Of a stretch of 64,000 nt of DNA, positions 26,211-36,863 are shown piece after piece. The stretch is taken from NCBI GenBank assembly GCA_018902385.1, contig JABSSW010000031.1, forward strand, positions 1-64,000, written 5' to 3'. The notes beneath the pieces were generated by a model that saw only the letters and a list, made by a program, of their open reading frames with translations, made no database searches and was not told where the DNA came from. How positions within the stretch are numbered: the first letter of the stretch is position 1; each line of letters opens with the position of its first letter. The position numbers were made by a program, and so were the translations under genes. The stretch comes from Physcia stellaris (taxonomy: Eukaryota; Ascomycota; Lecanoromycetes; Caliciales; Physciaceae).

Positions 26211-26985
26211 AATTATAACGCAAACGTAAACAAACATCACAAAATTGTTAAACGAAATATATTAAAATTTTCAAATAAAATGTTGACGATAATAAACATA
26301 TAAAAAAAACAGCGTTCGATGACGTTGATGAATTTTTTAAATTTCACAATAGAAATCGTCAAAGTAATTTTTTTTCGTTTTCGCATCGATTCAATTTTGT
26401 GCGAAAACGTTAAAAACATGTCACAATTTATTTAAAAAACATCGAATTTTTTTGAATTTTTCATATTATGATCATACATACATGTAACAGATTTCAAATA
26501 ATATATAGAATAACACAATAATATTCATGAAACAAATCGTGTACGTGTATTTCGTATTGTTGTGCGATGAAATATGTTGTTAAACGCGACTGCGAAATTA
26601 ACGAGATTTAATCAATCTTTTGAGATCGATTAGTTAACGAGCATTACGAGTATTCGTAAAACTTGTTGACTCTGAATTTAGCGTCGATTGTGATTCGATG
26701 AAATTATTCTGCAGACACGCTAAGGTCGAAAAATTCTGCTTGCGAGGTCTGCGAGGTCTGCGACGGAGGTCGAAAAAACGCTACTCTGACAACCCCTAAT
26801 GCGCACTAAGAACGGATAGGGAAAGGGAGAAAATTAAAAATTTTCAGCGTCAAGGATTTTATAGTTTTGTGCACCTCGGTGTACTACGGTAGATTGACCT
26901 AATTGACTCTCGGCTTTGTCCTGAAAGGGCTGCCAATGCCGGGCCATGGGATACAGTAGTATATCGTCAGGGACACTACAGTGTC
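26211..26985. other. AT-rich flank grading into the 3' side of the metalloprotease gene
   Basis: 26211-26690 is AT-rich like the block around the MITE. From about 26690 the composition becomes ordinary, with a short GCGAGGTCTGCGAGGTCTGC duplication near 26739-26765. No gene recognised. Confidence 0.4.
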
Positions 26986-27574
26986 TCAGGTACTGAGTGT
27001 ACTGCTAATCTTCGCAACGGTAGTGAATGTGGCAGGAGCCCAGCAACCAGCCTGCCCCTCCGCTGCAGGATCATTGATGCACGCTGGTGCAGTTGTGGCT
27101 ACCTCATCGAAAGCCGAAGTCCCACTATATACGTATGTTGTCTTCGAGCCACCGTCGAGCAGGACGCGTTCGTGAGGTCGCAAGGACTCAGAGGGGTTGA
27201 AGGTTGTACATTGGCCCATTATATCTGAGTCCCTCAATCAATCACTTGACCAACAGTTGAGATGGGGGCCAAGAAAAGACAGCAGATTTGCGGTTGGCTT
27301 ACTTGCAATATAGAAGACCCAATTCGCCGGATTGTTTAGCGCACTGTTTCCCCTTAAGTCCAGCACTGCGTGGATTCCGTAGTACTCTTGGCGCTGTCCG
27401 CGCCCGCCGTTCGAGCTGGTGACATACAGGTGGACTAGCTCATGAAGCAAGACACTCATTGCTGTCCGAGCCAGTCCCTGTCCGGTAGAATAGGCACCGT
27501 TGGGCAGGGGGCCCACGCAATCGTTTGAATCTGGTATGGCCTTTAGTGACGGATCGAATACAGTTGGGCAGAGG

Positions 27575-27583
27575 ATAACTAAC
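27575..27583. repeat. 9-bp target-site duplication, left copy (MULE)
   Basis: ATAACTAAC directly before the left terminal inverted repeat; the identical word follows the right end at 31475-31483. Nine bp is the usual duplication length for Mutator-like elements. Confidence 0.9.
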
Positions 27584-27668
27584 CAATTTTTCTGCGGGCA
27601 GCCCCTCTCCCAAAGCCCCCTACAAGATATCTAACCGCCTTTCGTCTGGTGTATGACTAGTTGCGTCA
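27584..27668 (+). repeat. MULE left terminal inverted repeat
   Basis: Starts CAATTTTTCTGCGGGCAGCC and continues through CCAAAGCCCCCTACAAG and TAACCGCCTTTCGTCTG. It matches the reverse complement of 31390-31474 with only a few differences. Confidence 0.9.
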
Positions 27669-27926
27669 CCTCCCTTGCGCCCGCATTTCGATTGTTAATA
27701 TACTTGCTAAAAAATTAGTCAATGCATCTCTCGTCGAGTGTTTTCATCGAATGATGAACAACACATTCTGCAAACTTCATGCGAAAACGAAAAAAAAACT
27801 TGACGATCAAAAATAAATAAAATATCGATTTGCTCTCGATCGTTTCACGATTTACACATTTCGGACTTCACTGCAAATCTCTTCTTTTTCCAAATATATC
27901 GTTTCTGTACTTCTCATTTCGTCGTC

Positions 27927-30900
27927 ATGAATATTGAATCAAATCGCAATTATGATGCGACGAACAAGCGACGACGAATTATAAAGATCATGTCGCCTGC
28001 GCATTTAAAACCTCCGTACATCGATGAAATTGCTGAGAGTAAAAAAGAAATCAGAACTCGTCTGAATGATTATGTCTTTTCGAAAAACTTCGCTTTCGTG
28101 AAAATTAATGATGCAAATAAGAAACGAAAACGTTATAATTTCAAATGTCATCGCCATGACGATAAGTCTCGTGATTACAGAAAGATTGCAAAAAAAGATA
28201 AACAACGATTCAATATCAAACATAACTTCAATGATTGTTCGCATTTTGTAAGATTGATGTACTACAAATCGAAACAGCATTATGCCTTAAGAATAATAAA
28301 TTCGAAGCATAATCACAAATTGCTTTTCAATTTTTATGATTTGAAACGTGCTCACAGAACTCGTGATCCTGATTTACAACAAACAAAGCAATTAGGTCGA
28401 AACCTAGTCGAAGCGAGTACGAAATATAAACAAATCAACAGAGTGTTTCGATGTTACGAGTTTCGGCTCAATGCGATAGAATATAAGAATCTTTTATTGA
28501 AAGTCAAAAAAAGAACATTTCAGAAGAAATTACGCTGAGCTTTGAGAAAATTAGAAAATCGTGAATTTCACGTTCGAATATCTGAGCGATATGTTGTTGT
28601 TGACAATATACGAATTCATAAGAAAATCGACTTCTTCTGATTCTGCAACGAGAAGCAGATACACATGACTAGAAAATTTGAAAACGAAACAGTGATACAA
28701 ATCGATGCAACGTTCAATATCAACAATTTATTGCTTTCTTTATTCGTGTTGATGATAATTACGAATACTAATACGACGTATTTCGTGACTTATTGTTTCG
28801 TGACTTTCGAATCGATCGAAATTTTCATGTTTATATATGATTGTATGCGAAATTTTTTTTTCTACGATGATTGTCCTGACTCTGCTGTTTTTTTAGACGA
28901 TTTCGCTGCAAATCTCATAGTCTCAATGACGAAAAAACGTCGAATAAAATCGATTTTACATCAACGAGAAATGAAAATCGAACGTGCGAAAAAATGCATG
29001 AAAATCGTCTTTAAAATAGAAATCGAAATGTCGAAAATCGAAAGCGACTGCAAATTTCAATGTTGCATTTGACATGCTGCTCAGACGATCAAGAAACGAC
29101 TCATTAAAAAAAATTATAAAATCGAAACACGCGAAACGCACGCTGATCGTATCTGAACCTGAATCGAATCATCTATTCTCGAAATCTTGAAAATTAATCG
29201 AGAAATCATGCTTTCGACGATGTACTTGAAAAAACAAAAATACATTCGATCGTTCTATGACTTCAAAAAGCATCAATTCGTGAAAACGTACACTCGTTTC
29301 AATCGTAACTTTGAATGCAATTTCAGTCAACGAGTTGAAAATATTCATCTCGATATTAAAAAAATGACGAATAGACAAACGTCTCCGAATATCGCAGCAA
29401 TTCGAATAGACGAGCAGATTAAAAAAAAAATCATGATATATGAATTAAAATTAAATGATCAACGAGCGTATCTTTCTAAATCGTTGCAGCACGATCGGCG
29501 ATCGTTCAAATGCATTAATTTCTATTTTACTCACTATGCTTTGCTAAGAATTTTCGAGCAATGAATAGAGATCAAAAAATGAGTCATTGAGATCGAAAAT
29601 GACGAGAATATTGCGTTCGTAAGAAATAAATGCGAAAACGAATGCGAAAATTCGCTGCGTTACGCTTTGCTCTGCAAATGTTGATTGTATCGCTGTGTCA
29701 TTGAAAAAATTTCGATATCTATTTCATTGATGCATTCTCGTTGACTTTTTGACGATTCCGAGTATGTTGCTGACTGACAGATGAATTTCAATGTCGATTT
29801 CGAAATCGAAAACTACTTTCGAATAACTGTGTCCGAATTTATCAACATCAGCAACGATGACAACGATGACAATGACGAAAAAAAAGATGAAATTGTCGCG
29901 TTAATCAATACAATTGCGATCTCGTTTTCGAAATTCGCGAGAAATCGTTACGTTGCTAGAGATCAGATTCTGCTTGAAAGCATTGATGTTGATCTTCTTG
30001 AAATGCACGAATTCATTGAAAATTTTCACGAACAAAAAAAATACGTCAAGAAGTTTGTCGATCTGATGAATATCTTGAATCAACGATAAAAAAAGAAAAT
30101 CAACAACAAGCTTTTTTTCAGATTTTTTTCTTCTGCAAAGCTCAACGAGAATTTGAAATTCAAAAAAGATCGAAAACGTGCGTTGTGTGATTCAGAAATC
30201 GTCGTCGAAGACGAAACATTAACACGTAATCGTGTTCGAGCTCAAATGAACTCTCAACGCAATAAAATTTTGCATAAGAATTTAAAAATCAAAAATTGCG
30301 AGACGAGAAATTTGCAAACTCAATATCAAGCAATGAGTGAAAACGAGACAAAAGTATCGCAAGTGCAAACGAATTACGTACTGATCACACAATTGCAAAA
30401 GACAAAAAACGAAATGTTGAAAAAAAACGTTCAAATGAGAAACACGTCTGAAATCGAATTTCAAAAGAAAACGTCTCTTGATTTTTTCGTCGATGAATTC
30501 TCTTTTCTGCTTTCGATAGACGTGTTCTCTGTCAATAAACGAGAAACGATCAGAAATTCAAAAACTTCTCAAAATCAAAGCAAATCGATGTTCAAAGTTT
30601 TTTCGTCATTTTTTTCTTTCGAATCTTTCTTCTTTTCTGAATTTTTTTTCTTTTTCGATGCGAATTTCGAAAGCGATGACGCAAAGCCGTTCAATAAACA
30701 ATATTGAAATCTGAGTCAAATCAAAAAACAAAATCAATTCGTCAGTCAAATTTTGATCGAAAATCAGCAAACATCGATTTTTATTGCTCAAAACACTCGC
30801 AATCGACGCGAAATGACTTCGAAACTCATCAAGAAAATCGAATCGCAAAAGCGCGTTGACGAAAAAAAAATTAAAAAAAAAATCGAAACGAAAAAGCAGC

Positions 30901-31016
30901 GACGAAAAATCAAGAAAATAAAAAAAAATAAGAAGCGTGCGAAGGTCATGAAATCTAAAAAAAAACGCATTTCGCAATTAGAAAACTTGTTCGCAAATCT
31001 CAATTTTTCGCAATAA
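27927..31016 (+). pseudogene. MULE transposase frame, broken by TGA codons at tryptophan sites
   Basis: A single frame of about 1030 codons starts at ATG 27927. By hand reading it contains eleven TGA codons and one TAA (near 30087) before the terminal TAA. It has no tryptophan codon and almost no glycine. The N-terminal ~200 codons resemble the FAR1/WRKY-GCM1-type zinc-binding region (FKCHRHDD, NDCSHFVRLMYY, NSKHNH). The DDE core starts at IDATFNINNLLLSLFVL and continues YCFVTFESIEIFMFIYDCMR and DDCPDSAVFLDDFAANL, which fits the first two acidic residues of the MULE catalytic triad. A SWIM-like region follows (CENECENSLRYALLCKC-stop-LYRC). The C-terminal ~250 codons are K/Q/E-rich and probably coiled coil. 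Stops fall where relatives have Trp (for example DFF-stop-FCNEKQ). There is no net frameshift over 3 kb. Confidence 0.88.
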
Positions 31017-31389
31017 AGTAATTAAATAAATAAAACTCACTGCTGCAATAGAATTAATTCTTTGAATTTCTTTTCTCTTTATTTCAGTCTTTACGAATCT
31101 TATTGCGTGATGAAAAACTCGAACACGCGTTGAACTGTGTCAGAAATACGTGTTTATGAATCAGAGCACGTCTAACAGCTCAAACACGAAAAAAAAAAGT
31201 CATATGATCGTCGATGAAAATGAATACGAAATCGAAAACGACGAAAAAATGTGTTTTCGACAAACGAAACGTGATTCCGCTTGATCTCTAATCATCATAT
31301 CAACTCTGCAGGGGCGACGGCGAAATATATCAGATGAAAATCATGCACATCGAGCGCATCAGAACGACGACTAGATATGCTCAGTGACT

Positions 31390-31474
31390 AGTAAGCATAG
31401 TACATACATCAGACGAAAGGCGGTTAGATACCTTGTAGGGGGCTTTGGGAGGGGGGCTGCCCGCAGAAAAATTG
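31390..31474 (-). repeat. MULE right terminal inverted repeat
   Basis: Reverse complement of the left repeat, ending GGCTGCCCGCAGAAAAATTG at 31474, immediately followed by the second ATAACTAAC. It keeps runs of C/G that the element's interior has lost. Confidence 0.9.
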
Positions 31475-31483
31475 ATAACTAAC
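31475..31483. repeat. 9-bp target-site duplication, right copy (MULE)
   Basis: ATAACTAAC, identical to 27575-27583. Confidence 0.9.
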
Positions 31484-31830
31484 GGCCCTGCTCTCAGAGA
31501 TTCAACCTCTGGATCCTTGCAATGAGCTTCTCCAGGATAGAGCACCGGTTCGTCGGGATTGGCGCATATGATGACAGGCTGGGACTCTTCGCCAGCGATG
31601 GCAACGTTGGTTCCGAGGGCGATGTTCGTGAGTACAGTTCTGACCAAGTCAGGATCGGCTCCATTGAAAAACTTGCTGTAGACAGTACTGTTGCTAGGAG
31701 TCTTCAGAGCCACTTGTATGTCACCCCATAATTGTTGAAGTATGCTGTTAACAATCTGTGTGTTGGTGAGCCCGCAGCCGTGAATGATGTAATTGCCGCT
31801 TTGATACGTCTGAGCTGATGCTGTTCATTC

Positions 31831-32198
31831 ATTATTAGCAGGACTACCGCAATATGTAGGCAGATTTTCAGCCTACTGAAAGGGAATAACATAGCTAGGT
31901 AGCTGACGGAAATACCTCCGAAGCTTACATGAAGCCTCATCTTGAAATTCATGAGCTTTCAGGGATATGATCATCGATCAAAGAGAAGAGAACATCGTTA
32001 CTTATGTCCGCTCGTGATCATTATTGGACGGGAGGATATCGCGTAACGATACGGCTCGGCACGGCATCGCGTGCTTCATAATGCTTGAAACGCTTATTGT
32101 TTTTAGAGGCGGTCTCTTGAGCCACAGCTATAATTGATGTTCGCGTGATATGAATAGGTACGATAGTCTCAGTGAGGTGATTCTGCGTAATCTCTCAC
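31831..32198. other. Upstream side of the metalloprotease gene
   Basis: Probably holds the 5' exon and promoter of the split protease. A candidate donor (CAT then GTAAGC near 31926) and an acceptor preceded by the branch-like GCTAAT near 31835 are visible, but I could not fix the start codon. Confidence 0.35.
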
Positions 32199-32801
32199 CA
32201 ATGCTCGCAATTGTTAACTAGATAACTAGTGCATAACTATGCACTAACGGTTATTTTACAAATTTCGTAGTGTAGTTATGCAGAAATCCTCACTAGTGTA
32301 GTGACGGTTATGAGCTTTTTTGCACTAGTGATATCTAAAATTACTCGAATAATGAAAAATACAGTCAAAAATACGATTTTGATAGCGATTTTGAGTTTTG
32401 ATCATTCAAATGAACTCTGAAAACGTTCAAAAATATCAAATTTACTTGTTATTTTTTTGGGATATTTTCAGGATTCAGAACAGCATAATTTAGAGTTAGA
32501 GTTAAGATATTGTAGTGTTGCGAAGCAAAATAGTGAAAATCTTTACAGAAGCAGTAATAAACGTCGTCATGATCAAAAATTTCTAACACGAAATGACAAT
32601 AAATATACAAAGCGAGCAAAACGAGAAAAAAAAGCTGAAAAAACGAGAAATTTAGAACTACAGAAGACAAAACATCAAAAACATCAAAATAACTAGTGTA
32701 GTGAAGGTTATTCGTACATAACCGTTAGTTATCCTGAAATCCTTGTAGTGTAGTGATAGTTATGGCCAAATAACTGCACTAGTTAACAATTGCGAGCATT
32801 G
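32199..32801. mobile_element. MITE copy D with subterminal TAGTGTAGTGA repeats
   Basis: About 600 bp bounded by perfect 23-bp inverted repeats that begin CAATGCTCGCAATTGTTAAC. Just inside each end the word ACTAGTGTAGTGA(C/A)GGTTAT or a variant recurs (near 32265, 32300, 32695 and 32741), in both orientations. The middle is A/T-rich and contains a 79-codon K/R-rich open frame (32457-32696) without a known domain. I could not find a convincing target duplication. It is unrelated to the 596/603-bp MITE family. Subterminal repeats of this kind are typical transposase-binding sites of DNA transposons, so it is probably a non-autonomous element. Confidence 0.75.
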
Positions 32802-33151
32802 TTTCAGACTTGTTTCTCAGAGTGATGACTTCGTTGTTATTCTAGGCAAGGCCATATAGCAGAAGCTTAAGGGATACCTAGACTCTGGATCTAAGTCCAT
32901 CCTCTTAGGTATGCAAGTCAAGCCTATCAAATGTATCTGCATTTTCGATGCTTCGAGCTTTGCTGCGGTCCTGACTCACGATTACTTCTCCATCTTATCA
33001 AAGTAACCCTAATGATCTTCGACGCTTCCCAGGGTTTAGGGTTGTGAAATCACAACAAAATCTATCTGTGCCATGATTCTTTCTTCTCATCTTCGATTTC
33101 CACGCAAAGATCCAATTGATCATTCTCAGCTACCCAATTTCAGAGTCAAAC
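32802..33151. other. Intergenic / promoter of the DUF952 gene
   Basis: Ordinary composition. No feature beyond the presumed promoter of the downstream gene. Confidence 0.35.
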
Positions 33152-33523
33152 ATGCCACCACCCCGTCCTCTCCCCACGCACCTCTACAAGATCCTTTCCA
33201 CGCCACCCCCCTCGCCTCTACCCCGTCATCTGCCCCTCTCCCCCCTTGACGCCAGCGACGGCTTCATCCATCTATCCACGGCTTCACAAACCCCAAGGAC
33301 CGCAGAACGTTTCTTTGCCGCCGCTGATGCGCTCTGGGTGCTTAAGATTCCGCTTGCTCGGATCGAGGGAATGACCAAATGGGAAGAGGGGAGGAGCGGG
33401 ACTTATGCGCATATCTCCGGGGACATGGTGGGGAGGGAAGAGGTCGTTGATGTCAAAGAATTTAGAAAGGGGACGGGAAGTGATTGGGAGAGCGTTTTTG
33501 GTGGGGATGATTGGCTATCTTGA
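33152..33523 (+). CDS. DUF952 family protein
   Basis: A single-exon frame of 123 aa starting at ATG 33152 (MPPPRPLPTHLYKIL). The pattern LYKIL, then DASDGFIHLSTASQ, then AERFFAAADALWVLKI and KWEE is that of the small DUF952 family (COG3502), found in bacteria and fungi and of unknown biochemical function. Length fits the family (about 110-130 aa). The frame can be extended upstream only to a TTG at 33116, and the DUF952 fold starts right after 33152, so I use the ATG. Many CC and GG words and normal composition mark it as a healthy gene. It stands alone between a transposon-rich stretch and the regulator/MFS pair. Confidence 0.8.
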   Translation: MPPPRPLPTHLYKILSTPPPSPLPRHLPLSPLDASDGFIHLSTASQTPRTAERFFAAADALWVLKIPLARIEGMTKWEEGRSGTYAHISGDMVGREEVVDVKEFRKGTGSDWESVFGGDDWLS

Positions 33524-34205
33524 ATTCGGTATGGGAATGTCTGGGTTTCTTGCTACGGGTGATTCTCCGATGACTTACTAACTTAATAATAATGTGCCAT
33601 GGCAGGAGGAGCCCTCTGTCATGTCTTAAGGTTTCAAGTTCTCTTATATCGACTACAACTCCGCGGAACATCATGTTTCTTCATCTTATCTCGGAGACGC
33701 CTTCAAATCACAGAAGATATGAGACCCTGTACTTTACTATCCATTGAAAAATATTGGGGATGCGACCAATGTCTTTCTTTAGGTCTATCTAGCGCATCGG
33801 TATCTCTTTTGCTTTCTAAGACCGATTCTAGTATGTTCGCGGACATCTCTAGAATAGTTAGATCTTTTCCAAGTCGTGGGCTTTTATGGGAGACTGCGCT
33901 TTCTATCAAATTCACGAATGGTGTACAGTAATCATTCCTCACCAGTACCATTTCTTTATTATTTTTCACTGATTCTCAATACTGGATTGAGTGGATGAAC
34001 TTTTGCTTTTGGAAAAGCGTTCGAAAAACAAGGGGGATTCGTATATGATACTTATGAAGATATTGATGATTTGTTCAAGAGTCTAGTAAGATTACGGAAA
34101 CGAAGCATAAGATCTTTACCATCACAGTCGAAGACTTCGAAGTGTTTTACATTTAGATCTGCGTACTAGTGTTGGGACTGATGCATGCTTACAGGGTATC
34201 AATGA
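33524..34205. other. Intergenic, nothing recognised
   Basis: Short overlapping open frames on both strands, without a domain. It contains the 3' sides of the DUF952 gene and of the regulator gene. Confidence 0.4.
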
Positions 34206-36413
34206 CTACTGGATTGCTTCCCAAAACGCCCAATCGATGGCATCAAAATCAAAGTCAGCGATTGCGTCTAGGTCAGCCTGGGTGACGGCTTCGGTCTCAG
34301 CTGACCAATCCCCATCTTGTATGCCAGCAACAGGTACTAGTCTTTTGGCTGGTGTCGAGCTTAAGATATCTGCTTCACCCAGCTTTCTTTTGCTTGGGCC
34401 ATCAGAGTTGCCAGCTTGGCTGAACTCTGAGATTCTAGACTCGAGGCCGACAAGGAAGGCCGGTTTCTGGGGCAAGCGAGACATTCCCTGCTGACGCTCG
34501 GTTAGAAATCTTTCGCGTGCTTTCCAAGCCACAATCATCAGTTCTACCGCGTAAGACTTTCGACGGTCGTCGTGTAGTTCGGATAGCCCGTGATGTGCGG
34601 CATAGACATTGGTGAGAACCTCCCATATTCTTTCGGCTCGAGCAGTGTCGAATTGCCGACGAGCCTCGACCAGAATGTAGACCACTAGAAGTCACGTTAA
34701 CAGAGGACCAGCAGGGGAGATTTAAGGAGACAGACGCGCGCTCCATTGGAAGTAACCCTGAAATTTCCATCTAAAGTGCTTAATCAAAGGATTCAAATGT
34801 AGAAGAACGTCGTATTCTAAGCCTTGCATGCAGACGTCTAAGAGTTCATTTCGGTGGTCCACGCTCAATTCCGAGAGCCGGCCATGATGAGCAAGTGGAT
34901 GTAAGGTTAACCGGCGCATGGCATTGGTAAATGCCCTCGCAGCGATCTGAATCAACGTATCGCGCGGGCGAATTGGATCGCAGAATTGGACAAATCTCCT
35001 GTTGAGGCCGGCTTCGAGGCGGTCAATCAACGCATTTTTCTCACCCCTTGAAAGAGATTTCTCGGCCGCCCAGGAGAATCCCAATCTACTTCCGTCAGCG
35101 CGGCAGAATGAACGCTGCTCTTCTAGTACCCAAAACGTCCAGAGACAGTGCGACATACTCGTCAGACCCTCGCGCTCCTTCGGAGTCTCTCGCATGTGTG
35201 GATCGATATCTTCATCCTCGATGTTCAATGGCAACTTGGTGTCCCATGGAGCGGTTAATGTTAAAGACATGGATCCAGACTTAACACTCAAGGCGATGTC
35301 AAGATGCTGAAGCTGCCACCATATTCGCCGTCGTCTTTCTGTCTCGAAAGGTGAAAGACCTAGGAGACTGCCGTCACGGTGAAGACCGCATCTCTCGGCA
35401 TTACGAATGACGACACCCATCAGTGCCCACAGACCTCTATTATCCAATCGCTCAAGACTAGCGAGCTGAATGGTGGTAAGCTAAGGAGACCTCAAGCAGT
35501 CAGTGCGACGGCTTACAATATACATTGCACATGCTTGCAGAGTGGTGATGTCGGACGCACCGAGAAAGTTGCTACCTGCGAGCGCTTGCTCGCAGCTCAT
35601 CTGAAAGTCCGAAAGTAAATCAACCTTGGATCGTTTCAACAGCGTCAAGCATTCGTCTTCAGTCAGGCTAGTAAGACTCAACAGGTAAACACCGAAGACA
35701 AAGGCATGCTCTGGGAAGGAAAGTCCATCGGGACCACTAGGAACAACGACATTGGCGCGTAGCTGCTCAATCTCCCAATCGAATGATATCTTTGTCAGAG
35801 GATGCACGCGTTGAGAAAAGGTTCCCCATAACAGTATGGCAGCCTGTTGGTCGGGATGTCTCCTTGGTAGTTCTGTGCAAGGACTTCTACTGATGATGCT
35901 GTGGACTGATGATGCTGTGGAGTGCACCGAGGCTGACGCTGGGAACAGTCGGCGTTCGAGGATATCCATCGCTTGAATGTACAGTTGCGTCAGATTCAAA
36001 GAGCTTGCCGTTCCAACTGTGCCAGGTAGACCTTCTAATCGTTAGTTGGCTAACAGCCCGACAGAGGGTACCTACGATTCCAAATATACCGATTGCCCGT
36101 TCTCAGTCACAATCATAGGGTTGGTGCCACTCTGCAGAAGCCTCGCACCATTTACTTTATTTGACGGTTCCTTGACTCGGGCAGAGAACGAGGCAGCCTT
36201 GCGCTTTGCTTGCTCGAGGTCTTGAGGCGCCGTGTACTCGGCGTCGCCACCTAGGCTGGATACTAGAGCCTCCAATTGTTTGATGCGCTCGGTTGGCGAA
36301 ACTTCAGCATAGATACATTGGTCTTGCTTGCGCCGCTTGCAGTTTGAGCACGGCTCTTCTCTGTCGCAGCGGACTTTGCGTTTGGCACACGGCTGGCAGG
36401 CTTGAGACCTCAT
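34206..36413 (-). CDS. Zn2Cys6 transcription factor with fungal-specific TF domain; frame shifted by a 16-bp duplication
   Basis: Model: complement of 34206-34684, 34736-35480, 35517-36034 and 36076-36413. The N-terminus is a zinc binuclear cluster, CQPCAKRKVRCDREEPCSNC then KRR, followed by a short coiled-coil linker (ERIKQLEALVSSLG). The middle region is the fungal-specific TF domain: HPDQQAAILLWGTF, AERCGLHRDGS, FETERRRRIWWQLQHLD. The C-terminus is acidic (DLDAIADFDFDAIDWAFW), a possible activation region. A 16-bp tandem duplication at 35889-35920 shifts the frame between the two domains; with one copy counted, the exons sum to 688 codons in a single frame. The gene is divergent from the MFS pump at 36864, so it is a likely pathway regulator of that pump (inference). 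It may be inactive in this strain, or the duplication could be a sequence error. Confidence 0.8.
35889..35920. repeat. 16-bp tandem duplication inside the regulator gene
   Basis: ACTGATGATGCTGTGG occurs twice back to back (35889-35904 and 35905-35920). Sixteen is not a multiple of three, so the reading frame changes here. The coding frame upstream (FESDATVHSSDGYPRTPTVP) and downstream (RSPCTELPRRHPDQQ) join only if one copy is removed. Confidence 0.85.
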
Positions 36414-36863
36414 TATTGTGAAGGGTACAAATTGCGAGGGAAACTTGCGTGAGGACCATCCTCTAGCAATTTATTCCAGGCCAGTTGATTTATCGCGTTA
36501 TGAATTGGCCCGTCGGAGTTCAATCAACGTCTTCCCGGTCTCGGTCTCGTTCTCGGCCTCGGGGCCGAGACCGAGGCCCAGCATTGCTTGGCACCGACAC
36601 TACATAGTATGTACGAGGTACAACGTAGTTCTAGTAGAAGTTCCCTCGCGATACATCCCGAGTCCAATTATCGGACGAACCCCCGAGTCTAACAAAATTG
36701 CACGCATCTCCACAATTTCACTAACACACAAGATGGGAAGGATGACTTATAAGAGGCTCCGTCCTCTTCTGAAGCTGCTTCAACACGAGTATCGCATCGA
36801 TCGCAATCCTTTATCTGATACTCTGGCCGCTAGTACCATAAGTACAAACGATATAGAACAGTC
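36414..36863. promoter_or_regulatory. Divergent promoter with CGG-type palindromes
   Basis: The 450 bp between the regulator and the MFS pump hold a GC-rich cluster at 36535-36578. Inverted arms GGCCTCGG (36555-36562) and CCGAGGCC (36571-36578) and repeated GGTCTCG/CGAGACC words give several CGG/CCG triplets in inverted and direct arrangement. Zn2Cys6 factors bind paired CGG triplets (family knowledge), so this is a candidate operator for the adjacent regulator. Confidence 0.45.

Larger units (their letters stand above)
27584..31474 (+). mobile_element. Mutator-like DNA transposon (MULE), 3891 bp, full length
   Basis: Long terminal inverted repeats (about 85 bp, left 27584-27668, right about 31390-31474) begin CAATTTTTCTGCGGGCAGCC at both ends. 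The element is flanked by a perfect 9-bp duplication and has inserted into a protease gene. It encodes one transposase frame (27927-31016) on the plus strand. The terminal ~100 bp keep ordinary composition, including runs of C, whereas the interior is AT-rich with almost no CC or GG. The element is therefore structurally complete, but its coding frame carries a dozen stop codons, so it cannot make a full-length transposase. Related intact copies, if present elsewhere, could still mobilise it because both ends look whole. Confidence 0.9.
26986..31830 (-). pseudogene. Secreted M35-like zinc metalloprotease gene, split by a MULE
   Basis: The two halves of one minus-strand host gene flank the MULE at 27584-31474. 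The upstream half (about 31830 to 31475) reads QTYQSGNYIIHGCG, then ALKTPSNSTVYSKFFNGAD, and VIICANPDEPVLYP. The downstream half (27583 to 27303, and 27224 to 26986 after a 78-bp intron) reads LVILCPTVFDPS, then AMSVLLHELVHLYV with the zinc-binding HExxH, then EYYGIHAVLDL and NWVFYIANIMGQCTTF. This resembles the deuterolysin/HRXXH-type secreted proteases of fungi. The two halves meet in the same frame at the 9-bp target site ATAACTAAC. A signal-peptide exon upstream of 31830 was not resolved. The gene is almost certainly inactivated by the insertion; the coding sequence otherwise looks healthy, so the insertion may be fairly recent. Confidence 0.75.

Noticed and set aside
26981-27175. Plus-strand 64-aa secreted protein with a good signal peptide
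   Set aside because: It is the antisense of the protease C-terminal exon, whose frame and splice sites fit a known family.
27927-31016. TGA read as tryptophan (alternative genetic code) in the MULE
   Set aside because: Genes of ordinary composition nearby use TGG for Trp and end in TGA, and Gly/Pro are lost along with Trp, so base change explains it.
32457-32696. 79-aa basic protein as an independent gene
   Set aside because: Lies wholly inside the MITE, K/R/N/Q-rich, no domain.
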